Below are positions 1 through 12,679 of a stretch of DNA of 64,000 nt, piece by piece. Positions within the stretch are counted from its first letter, which is position 1; the number at the start of each line of letters is the position of its first letter. The notes beneath the pieces were generated by a model, which was not told where the DNA came from, ran no database searches, and worked only from the letters and a program-made list of their open reading frames with translations. Source of the stretch: Valencia hispanica (Eukaryota > Chordata > Actinopteri > Cyprinodontiformes > Valenciidae). The position numbers were made by a program, and so were the translations under genes. Location: NCBI GenBank assembly GCA_963556495.2, contig OY747715.1:19196739-19260738 (forward strand). The letters run 5' to 3'.

Positions 1-408
1 CTAAAAATTTTTGAAGAGGGGCTATGTTAAAAAGTTGTAAGCAATTAATATCTTATCCACAGTGTATAACTTTCTCAATCTTCATTTAGATAAAATTCAG
101 TTTAACTAGAGCTGATAGCTGAGAAACAGCAAGTCCAAAGTGGGGACAAGGTTCCTAAATCAACTCCAATCTCAAAATGTCATAGTGTTTTTTTGCAAAT
201 TATATTTTACTCACCTTTAAACCATTATCACTTTTGGACTGGACAGTTATTTACACAGAAGTTGATCATTGTTTACACAGGTAATACTGGAGGCTGTGCG
301 ACAGCCAATGTCTTCCGGTGTGAAACACTATCATAGAGCAGAACATGTTAGTTATTTCCTATCTGTGGAATTGACAGATTTAAAAGTAAAGCAATCCATT
401 CATTAGAG
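1..408. other. no feature recognised
   Basis: AT-rich sequence without a convincing exon, RNA gene or transposon end. Nothing supportable was seen up to the TIR element that begins at 409. Confidence 0.4.
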
Positions 409-932
409 GTGTTTCTACAACCGGAACTTCGGGGTAATTTAACCAGATCTTTTTCTGGCGGGGTAATCTGTCGGCCCGCTTCTCTCAGCCACTGTGTCTC
501 CATACAAAAACGGCCCTTTAAGGAATCAGCTAAAAAATCTGCATATCACGACCGTCTTTGCCAGATCAGCACAAAAAGGCACCCACAGTAGCAGAAATGA
601 CAAGAAATCGACATGGAAGAAGCAGGGCTTGTTGCCGTGTTTCTGTTTGCTGTTGTTGTAAACTGCTTCGCCAGTAACTCTTATTTTTATAAAGCCGGTG
701 GTTTGGCAACATCTGCTCATTTCCCTCTGAATTACAACCCATCATCATGACTTAACCACAGCTCCTGCCCAGCGACTCTACCTGGCCATTACATACCCCC
801 AGACTGATACTCTGTTGGCTCTCAAAATGGCCTCGAAAACGTTCCTGTTGGCCCTGACCGATGATGGGGGGACACGCGCATACCAGGAAGGTCTGATAAA
901 ATTACCCTAAAGTTCCGATAGTGGAAACACGC
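409..932. mobile_element. non-autonomous TIR element (MITE), ~525 bp
   Basis: The left end reads GGTGTTTCTACAACCGGAAC and continues into CTTCGGGGTAATTT. The right end, reverse complemented, reads GTGTTTCCACTATCGGAAC and continues into TTTAGGGTAATTT. The two ends are imperfect terminal inverted repeats of about 40 bp. No transposase is present; the 60-residue open frame at 409-591 is incidental. I found no clear target-site duplication, so the superfamily is undecided. A degraded second copy in the same orientation lies at 31560-31945 and shares the inner stretch around 560-760, including the block AAGGCACCCACAG. Confidence 0.65.
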
Positions 933-2305
933 CAACTATCTGACCCCGGGCCGGAATCCGATCTCAGGAGCTTCTTGCTGCAAGACAATGGTGCTAAAAA
1001 CTGGAACCTTGTGCAGCCCAAGTAAAATCATGTAAAACAAACAATTCTTTAAAAAAAAGTAATTGTATTCAATGCCCCCTCCCCCCACTATCACCACACT
1101 AGCTCAATAGCATGCACAAAATAATAAAACATGCTTAAAATACATTTGAAAACAATACATAATCAACATGTTACCTGTACACTTACAAAGGCTTTGGGAA
1201 GTTGCGGTTATTAAATTTGTCCAATAATCTGACCTAGCATAAAAAACTAGCATTAGCACTGGATACATGCTAATTCCGACAATACCAACTTTATATGTCG
1301 GAGTTCAAATCCAAGTCCTAATGTTGCAAGTCTGAGTCCAAGTGCAAGCCATCGGCGTGCTGCTCGAGTCAAGTCACAAGTCTCTTAAGCTATGGCTGAA
1401 TTACCTCCTCAACATGCAGCCAAGTTCTACAGAATCTGGCTAAGACCAAATCACTTGTTTTAGGTGTGTCGATACAGATACACATCTAAAGGTTGCAGAG
1501 AGCCCTGGTTCAAAGGTTGATATTTAAAGTGTTTATATAAAACCGCTATTGCATTTTTGACGTTGAAGTTTGTTTAAGATAGTGTTTGAAGATGGTAGAA
1601 GTGCACTTTGATATTTGCCTGCGTCGGACTAGCTTCTGCCTCATGACATAACTAATCTGGGTTTATACAAAATTATGACACCAGTAAAGTAATCTACTAC
1701 AGTAAGATATTAACTGCTTATCCACCTTTCCCCTTTTTGACTTACATTTTCGATCATGGTAATTTCCTCTTAATTTCTTTCTTTCCAACTAATTAGACTG
1801 TAATTTATAAACAAAGACGGTGTTTGAGAAGAACTTCAAAACGTACGAACTGAAATCCTTTCTTAATGCACCAGATTGGATTCAATTCTGCTCATAACTT
1901 TTCAGCTTGTGTTTAAAGTGGTAGTTAGTTATTACATCTACTTACTTATTATCCTGTTCCTTTTTTGCTGTAGAAAAGAGTGCAGGGTCAAAGGTTAGGT
2001 CACCACCAAGCTCTATTCTGGAAACCTGAAGCTCCATTTTTACGGCTATACAGGGTAACGCCCTACATAAATAATCAGCTGATAGCTATGGCTTCTGGTT
2101 GAAGGGATCTTCTTTGAAAATTAATAAATTATTTTTATTGACTAACAAGGGTAAGGGAACCATTTCACAAAGTCAGTCATATATACTGATATTATGGAAA
2201 GCCACTAACACTGAGTTGCTTATTTTCCAATCAGTGGCATAATATAGTTGGGATTGAAGTAATAATAGTTTTTTTTCAATAAGCTTCAATCTTACTGATG
2301 TAACG
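933..2305. other. non-coding sequence with weak repeat traces
   Basis: No gene is seen. A short stretch at about 1300-1395 repeats variants of CAAGTCCGAGTC and resembles a degraded dispersed repeat. The rest is AT-rich unique-looking sequence. Confidence 0.35.
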
Positions 2306-3600
2306 TGCCTTACAAAAGTATTCATACCCTTGAACTTTTTCATATTTTGTCAAATTACAACCACACATTTTACTGGTGATTTCATGTGATAGTCCAACAC
2401 AAAGTGTAACTACGAAGTAGGAGGACGATATATGGCTTTCAACATTAATACAAATCTGAAACGTGTGGCATTCCTGTTTATTTATGCTTCTTTATTCGGA
2501 TACCCCTAAATATAATCTAGTGCAATAATATCTTGCCATCAATTCAGTTAAGTTGTTTATTTGCATAGCACCTATTCAGAACAAAAGTTGTCTCAGGGTA
2601 CAGAAACAATAAAATTCAATCCAGTCATATAGATTCAAAGTCAATGATACATTCAGTTAGATTCTAGTTTTTAAACAATGCAGTCGAGTTCAATGTATTT
2701 TTGAAATTGGTAAAGTTGTCCATTAATATTTGGTAACCAATTGCATCGAGTCAATGACTTGGATCATTCAGTCCTTCTGAACAAGAATGTGGTGACAGTG
2801 GACAGCCTTTGAGTTATTAACTTTGCAGCAACAGTTCATACAAAGATTTCTGAAGACTTCTGTTTTTTGTTTGTGTATGCTGTTTTTTCAGACCTCCAGT
2901 GGATCAAAGCAGATGTTTACTCACACTGATCTAGGTTCGCTTCTTCCCATTAAAGGGGAGATCCCCTTTTCACTGTTGCTACATGTAATCACCTAGTTAA
3001 TTGCAGTCTACGAGTGTGGGAAAAAAAAAATATCTGTGTGGCAAAAAACTAACATCAAACTGCACATCAGCCTGAACACATACATCCTTACTATGAAACA
3101 TGGTGGTGGCAGAATCATGCTGTGGGACTGTTTTCTTCAGCAGGGACTGAGAAGCTGGTTGAAGTTGATAAGCTGGCAAATGGCGCCATTTACTGGGCAA
3201 TCCTTGTAGAATTCGGAGCGTGAATAAAATTTGAGACTGCAATGAAATGGTTTAGATCAAAACATATTCATTGGCCAGTTAAAGACTAAATCTAAACTCA
3301 ATGGAGAATTTGTGGAAAGGCATTAAAGAAATTTGCTGAATGCGTTACATCAAATCTGACTGAATCTTATGTTTTACTCAATTTTAAATGTTAAATCTAA
3401 ATCCTAAATGTTAAATCTAAATGTGTGAGCTAAATTTTTTGAAGATATGCTAATTAACCATGCTTCTCAAACGATCCATGGCATGTGTGGTCACACCTAC
3501 AACAGAGTTTGACCAGTTGCTTTCATTTTCCTTCACTCAGAAAAATGCTGATAGTTTTTCATCTGTAATTTGATGTTAGGAACCATAATTGGACACATCA
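2306..3600 (+). mobile_element. degenerate Tc1-like element, interrupted
   Basis: At 2306-2420 the sequence CTTACAAAAGTATTCATACC and the following stretch has the typical end structure of a teleost Tc1 family. At about 3085-3250 a decayed transposase region on the plus strand encodes the conserved core around the phrase GGGSIMLW in a broken frame. Between them, at about 2535-2690, is a block starting near CAATTCAGTTAAGTTGTTTA, resembling the tail of a fish retroposon in minus orientation, so the Tc1 copy was probably hit later. No clean right end was found. There are many stops and the copy is inactive. Confidence 0.5.
3386..3422 (+). repeat. short direct repeat, ~19-bp unit x2
   Basis: Two adjacent near-copies of AAATGTTAAATCTAAAT sit next to each other inside the Tc1 remnant. 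This is probably a small slippage duplication. Confidence 0.5.
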
Positions 3601-3942
3601 TGTTATATTTGTAAACTACTTGTTTTAATCCATATGAAAAATTGTTTCTCTAAAAAGATCCGGTAGCAAGCAGGCTTTTGAAACATGGCGAAACACTGTG
3701 AGGGGCAATATGGCTGCCAGGTCTCTCAAGGCAGGAGAGATAGAAGTGGCAGTTCTTCAGAGTGCATTTCCCAGGAAATGATGGTAAGTTAAGCGCTTTT
3801 CCTTATGTATTCAGTTGTTTACTTTTGGAAGTACTCATACTATATTAAGTTATTTAAAGCTATCTAAAATCTGTGTTGCAAAGGCTCCCTAATGCGGCTA
3901 GGAAGGAGTGCTGTACTTCAGCCAAATTAAAATGTAGTTATC

Positions 3943-4731
3943 CAGTGGTGGACTGGCGATCAGGTGTGTCGGGACATTTCCCGGTGGCCTGGCCGCCGAA
4001 TGGGCCTGCTCGGCGAATGGAGACAGTCAGGTTGGGTGGTGCTTAATTTTTGAATAAACAATCTGTCCTGTGGCTCATTAGGGCGTCTGCCTCACTGAAC
4101 ATTGGCGTAACGGTTCCCCTCACTTTCCAAGCTGGTGCCCTCTGTCCCCTGCACTTTTTTGCAGCCGTTTAATCCATTAATATACAGTAACGTGTTTTTA
4201 ACGTGGGCAGCAGTGAATCACAGGCAGATGCTGCTGCTGAGCAGAGCAGCATCTTCAGCAGCCAGCAAAGGGCAAAAAATTGACAGTTTTTTCTTCAAAC
4301 AAGCAGCCTAAGTTGAGTTATGCTGTTGCATCCAGAACTTGTGCTCACTATTGCCCTCACACATTTGAAAGAAATGTTTATCATCAAAATCAACACAGCA
4401 GGGTCAGGGAGGGTCTGCACAGGTGAAAAGAGAATATAAGTGACTGAGAAAAAAAAACAATCAATGGAACAAAAGGGACTTTGAGGCTTATTTTCACAGT
4501 AACTTCACTGTTACTCAATCTAATTCTATTTTCACATTTTGCCTTCCACATTTTATTTCCATGAGAAATAAGACTAAAGGTCAGCAACAGGGAAGATGAC
4601 ACAGTGTAAACGGGCAACCTTTTTAAACACGCCCAACCTAACTCACTCTTGGCATTTTGTGTTAATTGGGTGGTGGTGGCCTGGGATGGTATCAAATTCC
4701 TGGCCTGAATTATTGTCCCAGTCCGCCACTG
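3943..4731. mobile_element. hAT-like non-autonomous transposon
   Basis: The ends are CAGTGGTGGACTGG (3943) and CCAGTCCGCCACTG (4731), a terminal inverted repeat starting with CAG. The flanks are TAGTTATC (3935-3942) and TAGTTAAT (4732-4739), an 8-bp duplication with two mismatches. Eight-base duplications and short CA(G)-starting ends are the hAT signature. The 789-bp interior has no transposase; frames at 4390-4859 show no family similarity. It is a non-autonomous, moderately old copy. Confidence 0.75.
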
Positions 4732-5209
4732 TAGTTAATCCTTTACTTATGAAAATATACCACTTTTTCTTTCCATTTGATCTTCAAAGGTGTAGACTTT
4801 TACCAGTCTTTTCAATTTCATGTCTATTTCATAAAGGTACTGCTATGAGCAGAACTTAGAATATATGCTTTAAAAACGGAATCTGAATTTCCCTTATTGG
4901 AAATCAAATGTATTACTTTGGAAATACATTGGAGTTTTCTATTTTGAACATTAATTCATTTGCCTTGAAACTGTATTTCATTCTATTGCAAATTCAGCTC
5001 TTAAACTTTAAGGTTTTCTTTTCACATTCCAGTTTCAGTTCTATAATTCAATTCAAATTGTTAAATTCAGCTTTTTATATGTCCTTGAGAAGTAACCTAT
5101 GACATTTTGAGCTGGAGTGGGGCTGGAGAGATAATCTGCAAGTTTTCAGGAAATAACATTAATCTCACCTAGTCAGGCCCAAAGACTAAATGACAGGTGG
5201 TTAAGTGTA

Positions 5210-6750
5210 CACACTGCCTGCCTGCAAGTTTTGAGAATGACACAAATATTAGTTTTCACAAAGTTTGCTGCAAAACTACTTTTAGATCTTTGTTTCTGTT
5301 GTTTCTGTGATGTACTGAAATATAATTACAAACACTTTATACATTTCAAAGGCTTTTATTGACAATTACATGACATTTATGCAAAGAGTCAGTATTTGCA
5401 GTGTTGGCCCTTCTTTTTCAGGACCTCTGTAATTCGACTGGGCATGCTCTCAAACAACTTCTGGGCCAAATCCTGACTGCTAGCAACCCATTCTTTCATT
5501 ATCACTTCTAAGAGTTTGTCAGAATTAGTGGGTTTTTGTTTGTCCTCCCGCCTCTTGAGGACTGACCACAAGTTCTCAATGAGATTAAGATCTAGGGAGT
5601 TTCCAGGCCATGGACACAAAATTTCAACGTTTTGGTCCCCGAGCCACTTAGTTATCCCTTTTGCCTTATAGCACGGTGCTCCATCGTGCTGGAAAATGCA
5701 TTGTTCTTCACCAAACTGTTGTTGGATTGTTGGAAAAAGTTGCTGTTGGAGGGTGTTTTGGTACAATTTTTTTATTTATGGCTGTGTTTTTGGGCAAAAT
5801 TGTAAGTGAGCCCACTCCCTTGGATGAGAAGCAACCCCACACATGAATGGTCTCAGGATGCTTTACTGTTGGCATGACACAGGACTGATGGTAGCGCTCA
5901 CCTTTTCTTCTCCGGACAAGCCTTTTTCCAGATGCCCCAAACAATCGGAAAGAGGCTTCATCAGAGAATATGACTTTGCCCCAGTCCTCAGCAGTCCATT
6001 CACCATACTTTGTGCAGAAGATCAATCTGTCCCTGATGTTTTTTTTTGGAGAGAAGTGGCTTCTTTGCTGCCCTTCTTGACACCAGGCCATCTTCCAAAA
6101 GTCTTCACCTCACTGTGCGTGCAGATGCACTCACACCTGCCTGCTGCCATTCCTGAGCAAGCTCTGCACTGGTGGCACTCTGATCCCGCAGCTGAATCCT
6201 CTTTAGGAGACGATCCTAGCGCTTGCTGGACTTCCTTGGACGCCCTGAAGCCTTCTTAACAAGAATTGAACCTCTTTCCTTGAAGTTCTTGATAATCCTA
6301 TAAATTGTTGATTTAGGTGCAATTTTAGTAGCCACAATATCCTTGCCTGTGAAGCCATTTTTATTCAACGCAATGATGGCTGCACGTGTTTCTTTGCAGG
6401 TCACCATGGTTAACAATGGAAGAACAATGATTCCAAGCATCAACCTCCTTTTAACATGTCAAGTCTGCCATTCTAACCCAATCAGCCTGACATAATGATC
6501 TCCAGCCTTGTGCTCGTCAACATTCTCACCTGAGTTAACAAGACGATTACTGAAATGATCTCAGCAGGTCCTTTAATGACAGCAATGAAATGCAGTGGAA
6601 TTTTCATGACAAAGAAGGACTATGCAATTCATCTGATCACTGTTCATAACATTCTGGATTATATGCAAATTGCTATTATAAAAAGTTAAGCAGCAACTTT
6701 TCCAATTTCCAATATTTATGTAATTCTCAAAGCTTTTGGCCACGACTGTG
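5210..6750 (-). mobile_element. Tc1-like transposon, nearly full length
   Basis: The element lies between TA dinucleotides at 5208-5209 and 6751-6752, the expected Tc1/mariner target duplication. Imperfect inverted ends share the block TTTGAGAAT-ACA-AAATATT (left about 5228-5250; right, inverted, about 6705-6730). The interior on the minus strand is a frameshifted transposase. The right end runs directly into a long TA microsatellite. Confidence 0.88.
5389..6443 (-). pseudogene. Tc1-like transposase, frameshifted
   Basis: The N-terminal part (6443-6216) has the paired-type helix-turn-helix followed by the GRPR motif. The middle part (to about 5708) has the first catalytic aspartate in FSDEASF. 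The C-terminal part (5766-5389) has the second aspartate in QHDGAPC and the final glutamate in NLIENLW, and ends in KKGQHCKY before TGA. The three parts lie in three different frames, so at least two frameshifts have broken the gene. Counting within the last open stretch gives 35 residues between the second D and the E (DD35E) rather than the 34 of classic Tc1 or Sleeping Beauty types. The usual proline before DLN is leucine here. This is an inactive cut-and-paste transposase. Confidence 0.88.
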
Positions 6751-9300
<2,550 letters not shown>

Positions 9301-9799
9301 TTAAAGGAACAGGGGGCAGGATTTGTAAATAAAATAAACATCCATGTCCAGTTTTTTAAAGCTGTTGGGTGATGAAGCGTTATAAACCAAAAAGAATGAG
9401 CCCACCCACGTATCGCTCTGTTTTCTTAAACTGGCTGTGTGCTGCAAAATGTGCTGCAGTTCGGGGCCCGAATTTCCCGCGCTGTCCTACGGATGTGACG
9501 TCAATTGACACGGCTTGCGCGTTCTCAACAGCTTTAAAAGAGGAAGAAAAATGGTCGCAGACCTCCATTGATTTAATTGTGAAAATGGATTCTTCTCTTC
9601 TGCAACTGGGAAACGACCAAGGACGACTCACAGCCCACTAAAAAGTGGCACTAAGAAAAAGAAGTATCTCACTGTGAAGAGGTATTGTTTTTTTGTGAAG
9701 CGTTTGTGCGTGCTCCCGTGCGGCTGGCTGCAGTTACTTGCAGCGCCGGCCGCGTCGCTCGTGAGTTTCGTTTCTTCATTCTGCCCCCTGCTCCTTTAA
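9301..9799. mobile_element. TTAA-flanked MITE, 499 bp (copy 1 of family A)
   Basis: The ends are TTAA+AGGAACAGGGGGCAGGAT and ATTCTGCCCCCTGCTCCT+TTAA, an inverted repeat of about 18 bp directly inside TTAA. The interior is unusually CpG-rich around 9460-9530 and 9700-9770 for this AT-rich window. It shares blocks with the 497-bp element at 36457-36953, including the phrase GCGCTGTC...GTGACGTCAA and ACCAAGGAC. The TTAA target and 5'-AG ends fit piggyBac or Kolobok type mobilisation. No transposase is present. Confidence 0.75.
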
Positions 9800-9834
9800 A
9801 TTCAGTTTTAGAAAATGACAATTTGTAGTCTTAC

Positions 9835-9915
9835 TCAGAGTGTCACAATATATCGTATCCCCCTGTATTGTGATACATATCGTATCACCAGATTCTTGTC
9901 AATACAGATCCCTAT
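9835..9915. repeat. degraded dispersed-repeat fragment
   Basis: A stretch with repeated CGTATC motifs (ATATCGTATCCCC, ATACATATCGTATCACC) ends near AGATCCCT. It matches my memory of a common teleost DNA-transposon end, but no boundary is visible here. Confidence 0.35.
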
Positions 9916-10727
9916 TAATGACTCATCCTGGTGGTCACAAAAGAACCCAGATAACATATAAAGCACTGCAGGCCTCACCTACTGTAGAGGTCAGTGTTCA
10001 TGATTCAACAATTTGAGACTGGGCAAATCTGGGATCCATGGGAGAGCTCCAAGGTGAAAATAACTTCTAGACAAAAGGAATACAAATAAAGAAAGTCCCA
10101 CATTTGCTATGCATTTCCAAATTATTCCAAATGAAACTAATCTGTTAAATGCAGAAACAAAAGTGAACCTATTTGGAAGGCGTGTGCCCATTACATCTGG
10201 CATACATCTAACACACTCCAGAAAAAGAACAGAAAAAAACAATAATACCTGCTGTGAAACATGGTGTTATAGTATACTGTGGTATGACCTTGAACAGGCT
10301 TTACATGCATGGAAACCTTCAATGTGGCCGAATAAAACCATTCTATTTGCAAAAACTTGAAAACAGAAGTTGCTGCCGGCCATGGTTCGGTCTGTCCAAT
10401 TAGATTTTCAGATCCACAAAAAAAAAAACATAAAAAAATACTGGGATAGGTATTTTAGTTAAACCTGCATGAGATTAGTAAATGTTGAAGTTGAATATTT
10501 TAGAAAGGAGTGTCCATATTCTCTTGTACTGGATTTGAGCCAGTAGATTGTTAGGAACATTCCAGACCACAAAGGTTGTTTTTCTACCTCCCACTGATTC
10601 TAGCGTTCCTCCTTTTCAGTCAATCTTGTTTGCCACTTTATAAGATCATTAACCACAAAGATGTTGCTGAGAGTCTGTAACTTGACAGGGTGACAGAACT
10701 TCCTTTTAGACAGAAGACCTACTTCCC
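9916..10727. other. non-coding sequence
   Basis: No gene is seen. A short trace of Tc1-like sequence (CTGCTGTGAAACATGGTG) lies near 10248-10266, too small to define an element. The last 12 bases (10716-10727) are the left target duplication of the next feature. Confidence 0.35.
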
Positions 10728-10856
10728 GCCCTGCGATGGACTGGCGACCTGTCCAGGGTGTACCCTGCCTCTCGCCCCTTGACTGCTGGAGATAGGCACC
10801 AGCCGCCCCGCAACCCTACATAGGATGGACGGGTATGGAAAATGGATGGATGGATG
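10728..10856 (+). mobile_element. 5'-truncated SINE-like retroposon with 12-bp duplication
   Basis: The core begins near CTGCGATGGACTGGCGACCT, continues through CCAGGGTGTACCC, CTCGCC and GATAGGCACC, and ends in a (GGAT)n tail. It is flanked by a perfect 12-bp direct repeat GACCTACTTCCC at 10716-10727 and 10857-10868. That is the signature of target-primed reverse transcription. The same core recurs at 15036-15105, 36075-36160, 37188-37289 and 42222-42327. Confidence 0.88.
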
Positions 10857-10868
10857 GACCTACTTCCC

Positions 10869-11691
10869 TTCCAAAATTAACCATTCAGCATGGCTAGGCT
10901 GGACAAGGACTGGGATAAAACAAAACAGGAGTAGAATATTGTTTGAATCTTTCCTTTTAGGACATGGAGCAAAGAACAACCAAGGATGTCCTGGATGACC
11001 TGGTACAGATTTCTTTGGGGATTCTTTTGTGGGATAATTGAAGATAGACAGACTAAATAAGATTGGCATTGAAAAAGAGCCCTTGGAATATGGGTTGTTT
11101 TGTTGAAACTATTTCCACTTTTTCAGATCACTCTACTGCCCTGCTAGCAGGAGAGCTGCAGGTTGGTTCTATGTGGAGGATGTAAATAGTGTTTTAAAAC
11201 ATTAATTTAGGTGCACAATGTCAAAATAAAACCCAGATAAAGTTACAACTGATTAGCCCTAAAGATCTTCATAGACAATATCCAACTGTAAATCCCCCAT
11301 GCTTTTTAACAAAAACCCTTCACTGCATTATTCAGGACTCATCTAACATAGCTATGATGGACAGGAAGGGCAGCGAGGAAGGAAGAATTTCTTTTAAGAT
11401 GGAAGAACCAAGAGGAAACAATGAGTGCTTATTTAAAGCTGACCAGGTAGTTCAAACCTAATTTGTTCTTTTTACTGTAAGAAGTGGCAACTCTTTGCTC
11501 AACAATATGTTTGGAAACATTTAAAGGAGGAAGGAAGAATAGCAAAGCATCACTTTCTAAACAGACCACAAGCCAGTAATTTATTTTGTGTGTGAGATTC
11601 ATGTTTTGCATCAAATAGTGCAAACACACCAGCAGTCAGAGAATCGTTAGAAAACATTTCCTCATTTCATATAAAATTGTGTAACGTATAG
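10869..11691. other. non-coding sequence, nothing recognised
   Basis: AT-rich unique-looking DNA with no convincing exon or transposon boundary. Confidence 0.35.
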
Positions 11692-12676
11692 TGATTGCAA
11701 AAGTATCCACAGCCTTGAGCACATTGGCATTATGTTAAATTACAACGGCAAGCTTTAATGCATTTTTGTGCATTTTTATTTGATAGATCAACTGAAATAG
11801 AAGGAAAATGGCTACTATTTTACTAAGTTTTACAAATAAAAACCTGAAAACGGCAGAATGCTTTTATGTTCTGTAACCCTGATGCAAGATTTTGTAGAAC
11901 CACTTTACGCTACAACTGCAAGTCATATGGGGTATATCCCTACCAACTTCGCACGTACATACTGAAATGTGTGTCCACTTTCTTTTACAAAAAATGTCTC
12001 ATGCTCAGTCATATTGGATGGAGTGGAGTGTGTCTGTGAACAGCAGACTTACCACAGATTCTCAATTGAATTTAGGTCTAGACTTTGACTCTACAACTCA
12101 ATTCGCAATAAATATCATCTCAACACACTTTATAAGACAAACATTTAAACCTATACTAAAATATATAATCAGTCAAATCATATAGACACATGACTGTGAT
12201 TTGATCTACGCCATTCCGTTGTTTAGTTTCCATTTTCCAGAGTTATTGGAATTTTGGCAGCTTCTCTAACTAATATTCCTCTTTCCTGGCCTGTCAGTCT
12301 AGGTGTACAGCCATGTTTTGGTAGATCTTCATGATGCTGTTTGTTCTCTAATGTTGTCTCTGAGGCCTTCACAGAATAGATTTATGCTTAAATTAAATGA
12401 TTTACTTATTAGTTGAGTTATGAAATTAATCAGTTGCACTGGGTTTTATTTTGGGGTATCTGAGTAAAGATGACTAAATATTTACGCATACCACACTTTT
12501 TCAGATTTTTCTTCCTAAAATAATTTTATAACCATTTTCATTTTTATTCAGCTTCACTATTATACGTTTATTCTTGCTCTATTAGCGAAACACCCATTTT
12601 AGTTGATTGTAATTTGTGGCAATAATAGGAGAAAATGTGAAAAAGAGGTGCAAATACTTTTGCTAGGAACTGTATA
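11692..12676. mobile_element. decayed Tc1-like element (ends only)
   Basis: The left end at about 11692 carries GATTGCAAAAGTATCCACAG. The right end at about 12650-12676 carries GTGCAAATACTTTTGCTAGG and then AACTGTATA. These are inverted versions of the common fish Tc1 end phrase. The interior contains only traces of the minus-strand transposase. Inactive. Confidence 0.5.
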
Positions 12677-12679
12677 GCA

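Noticed and set aside
5661..6259. Plus-strand frames of 61 and 138 codons
   Set aside because: Shadows of the minus-strand Tc1-like transposase.
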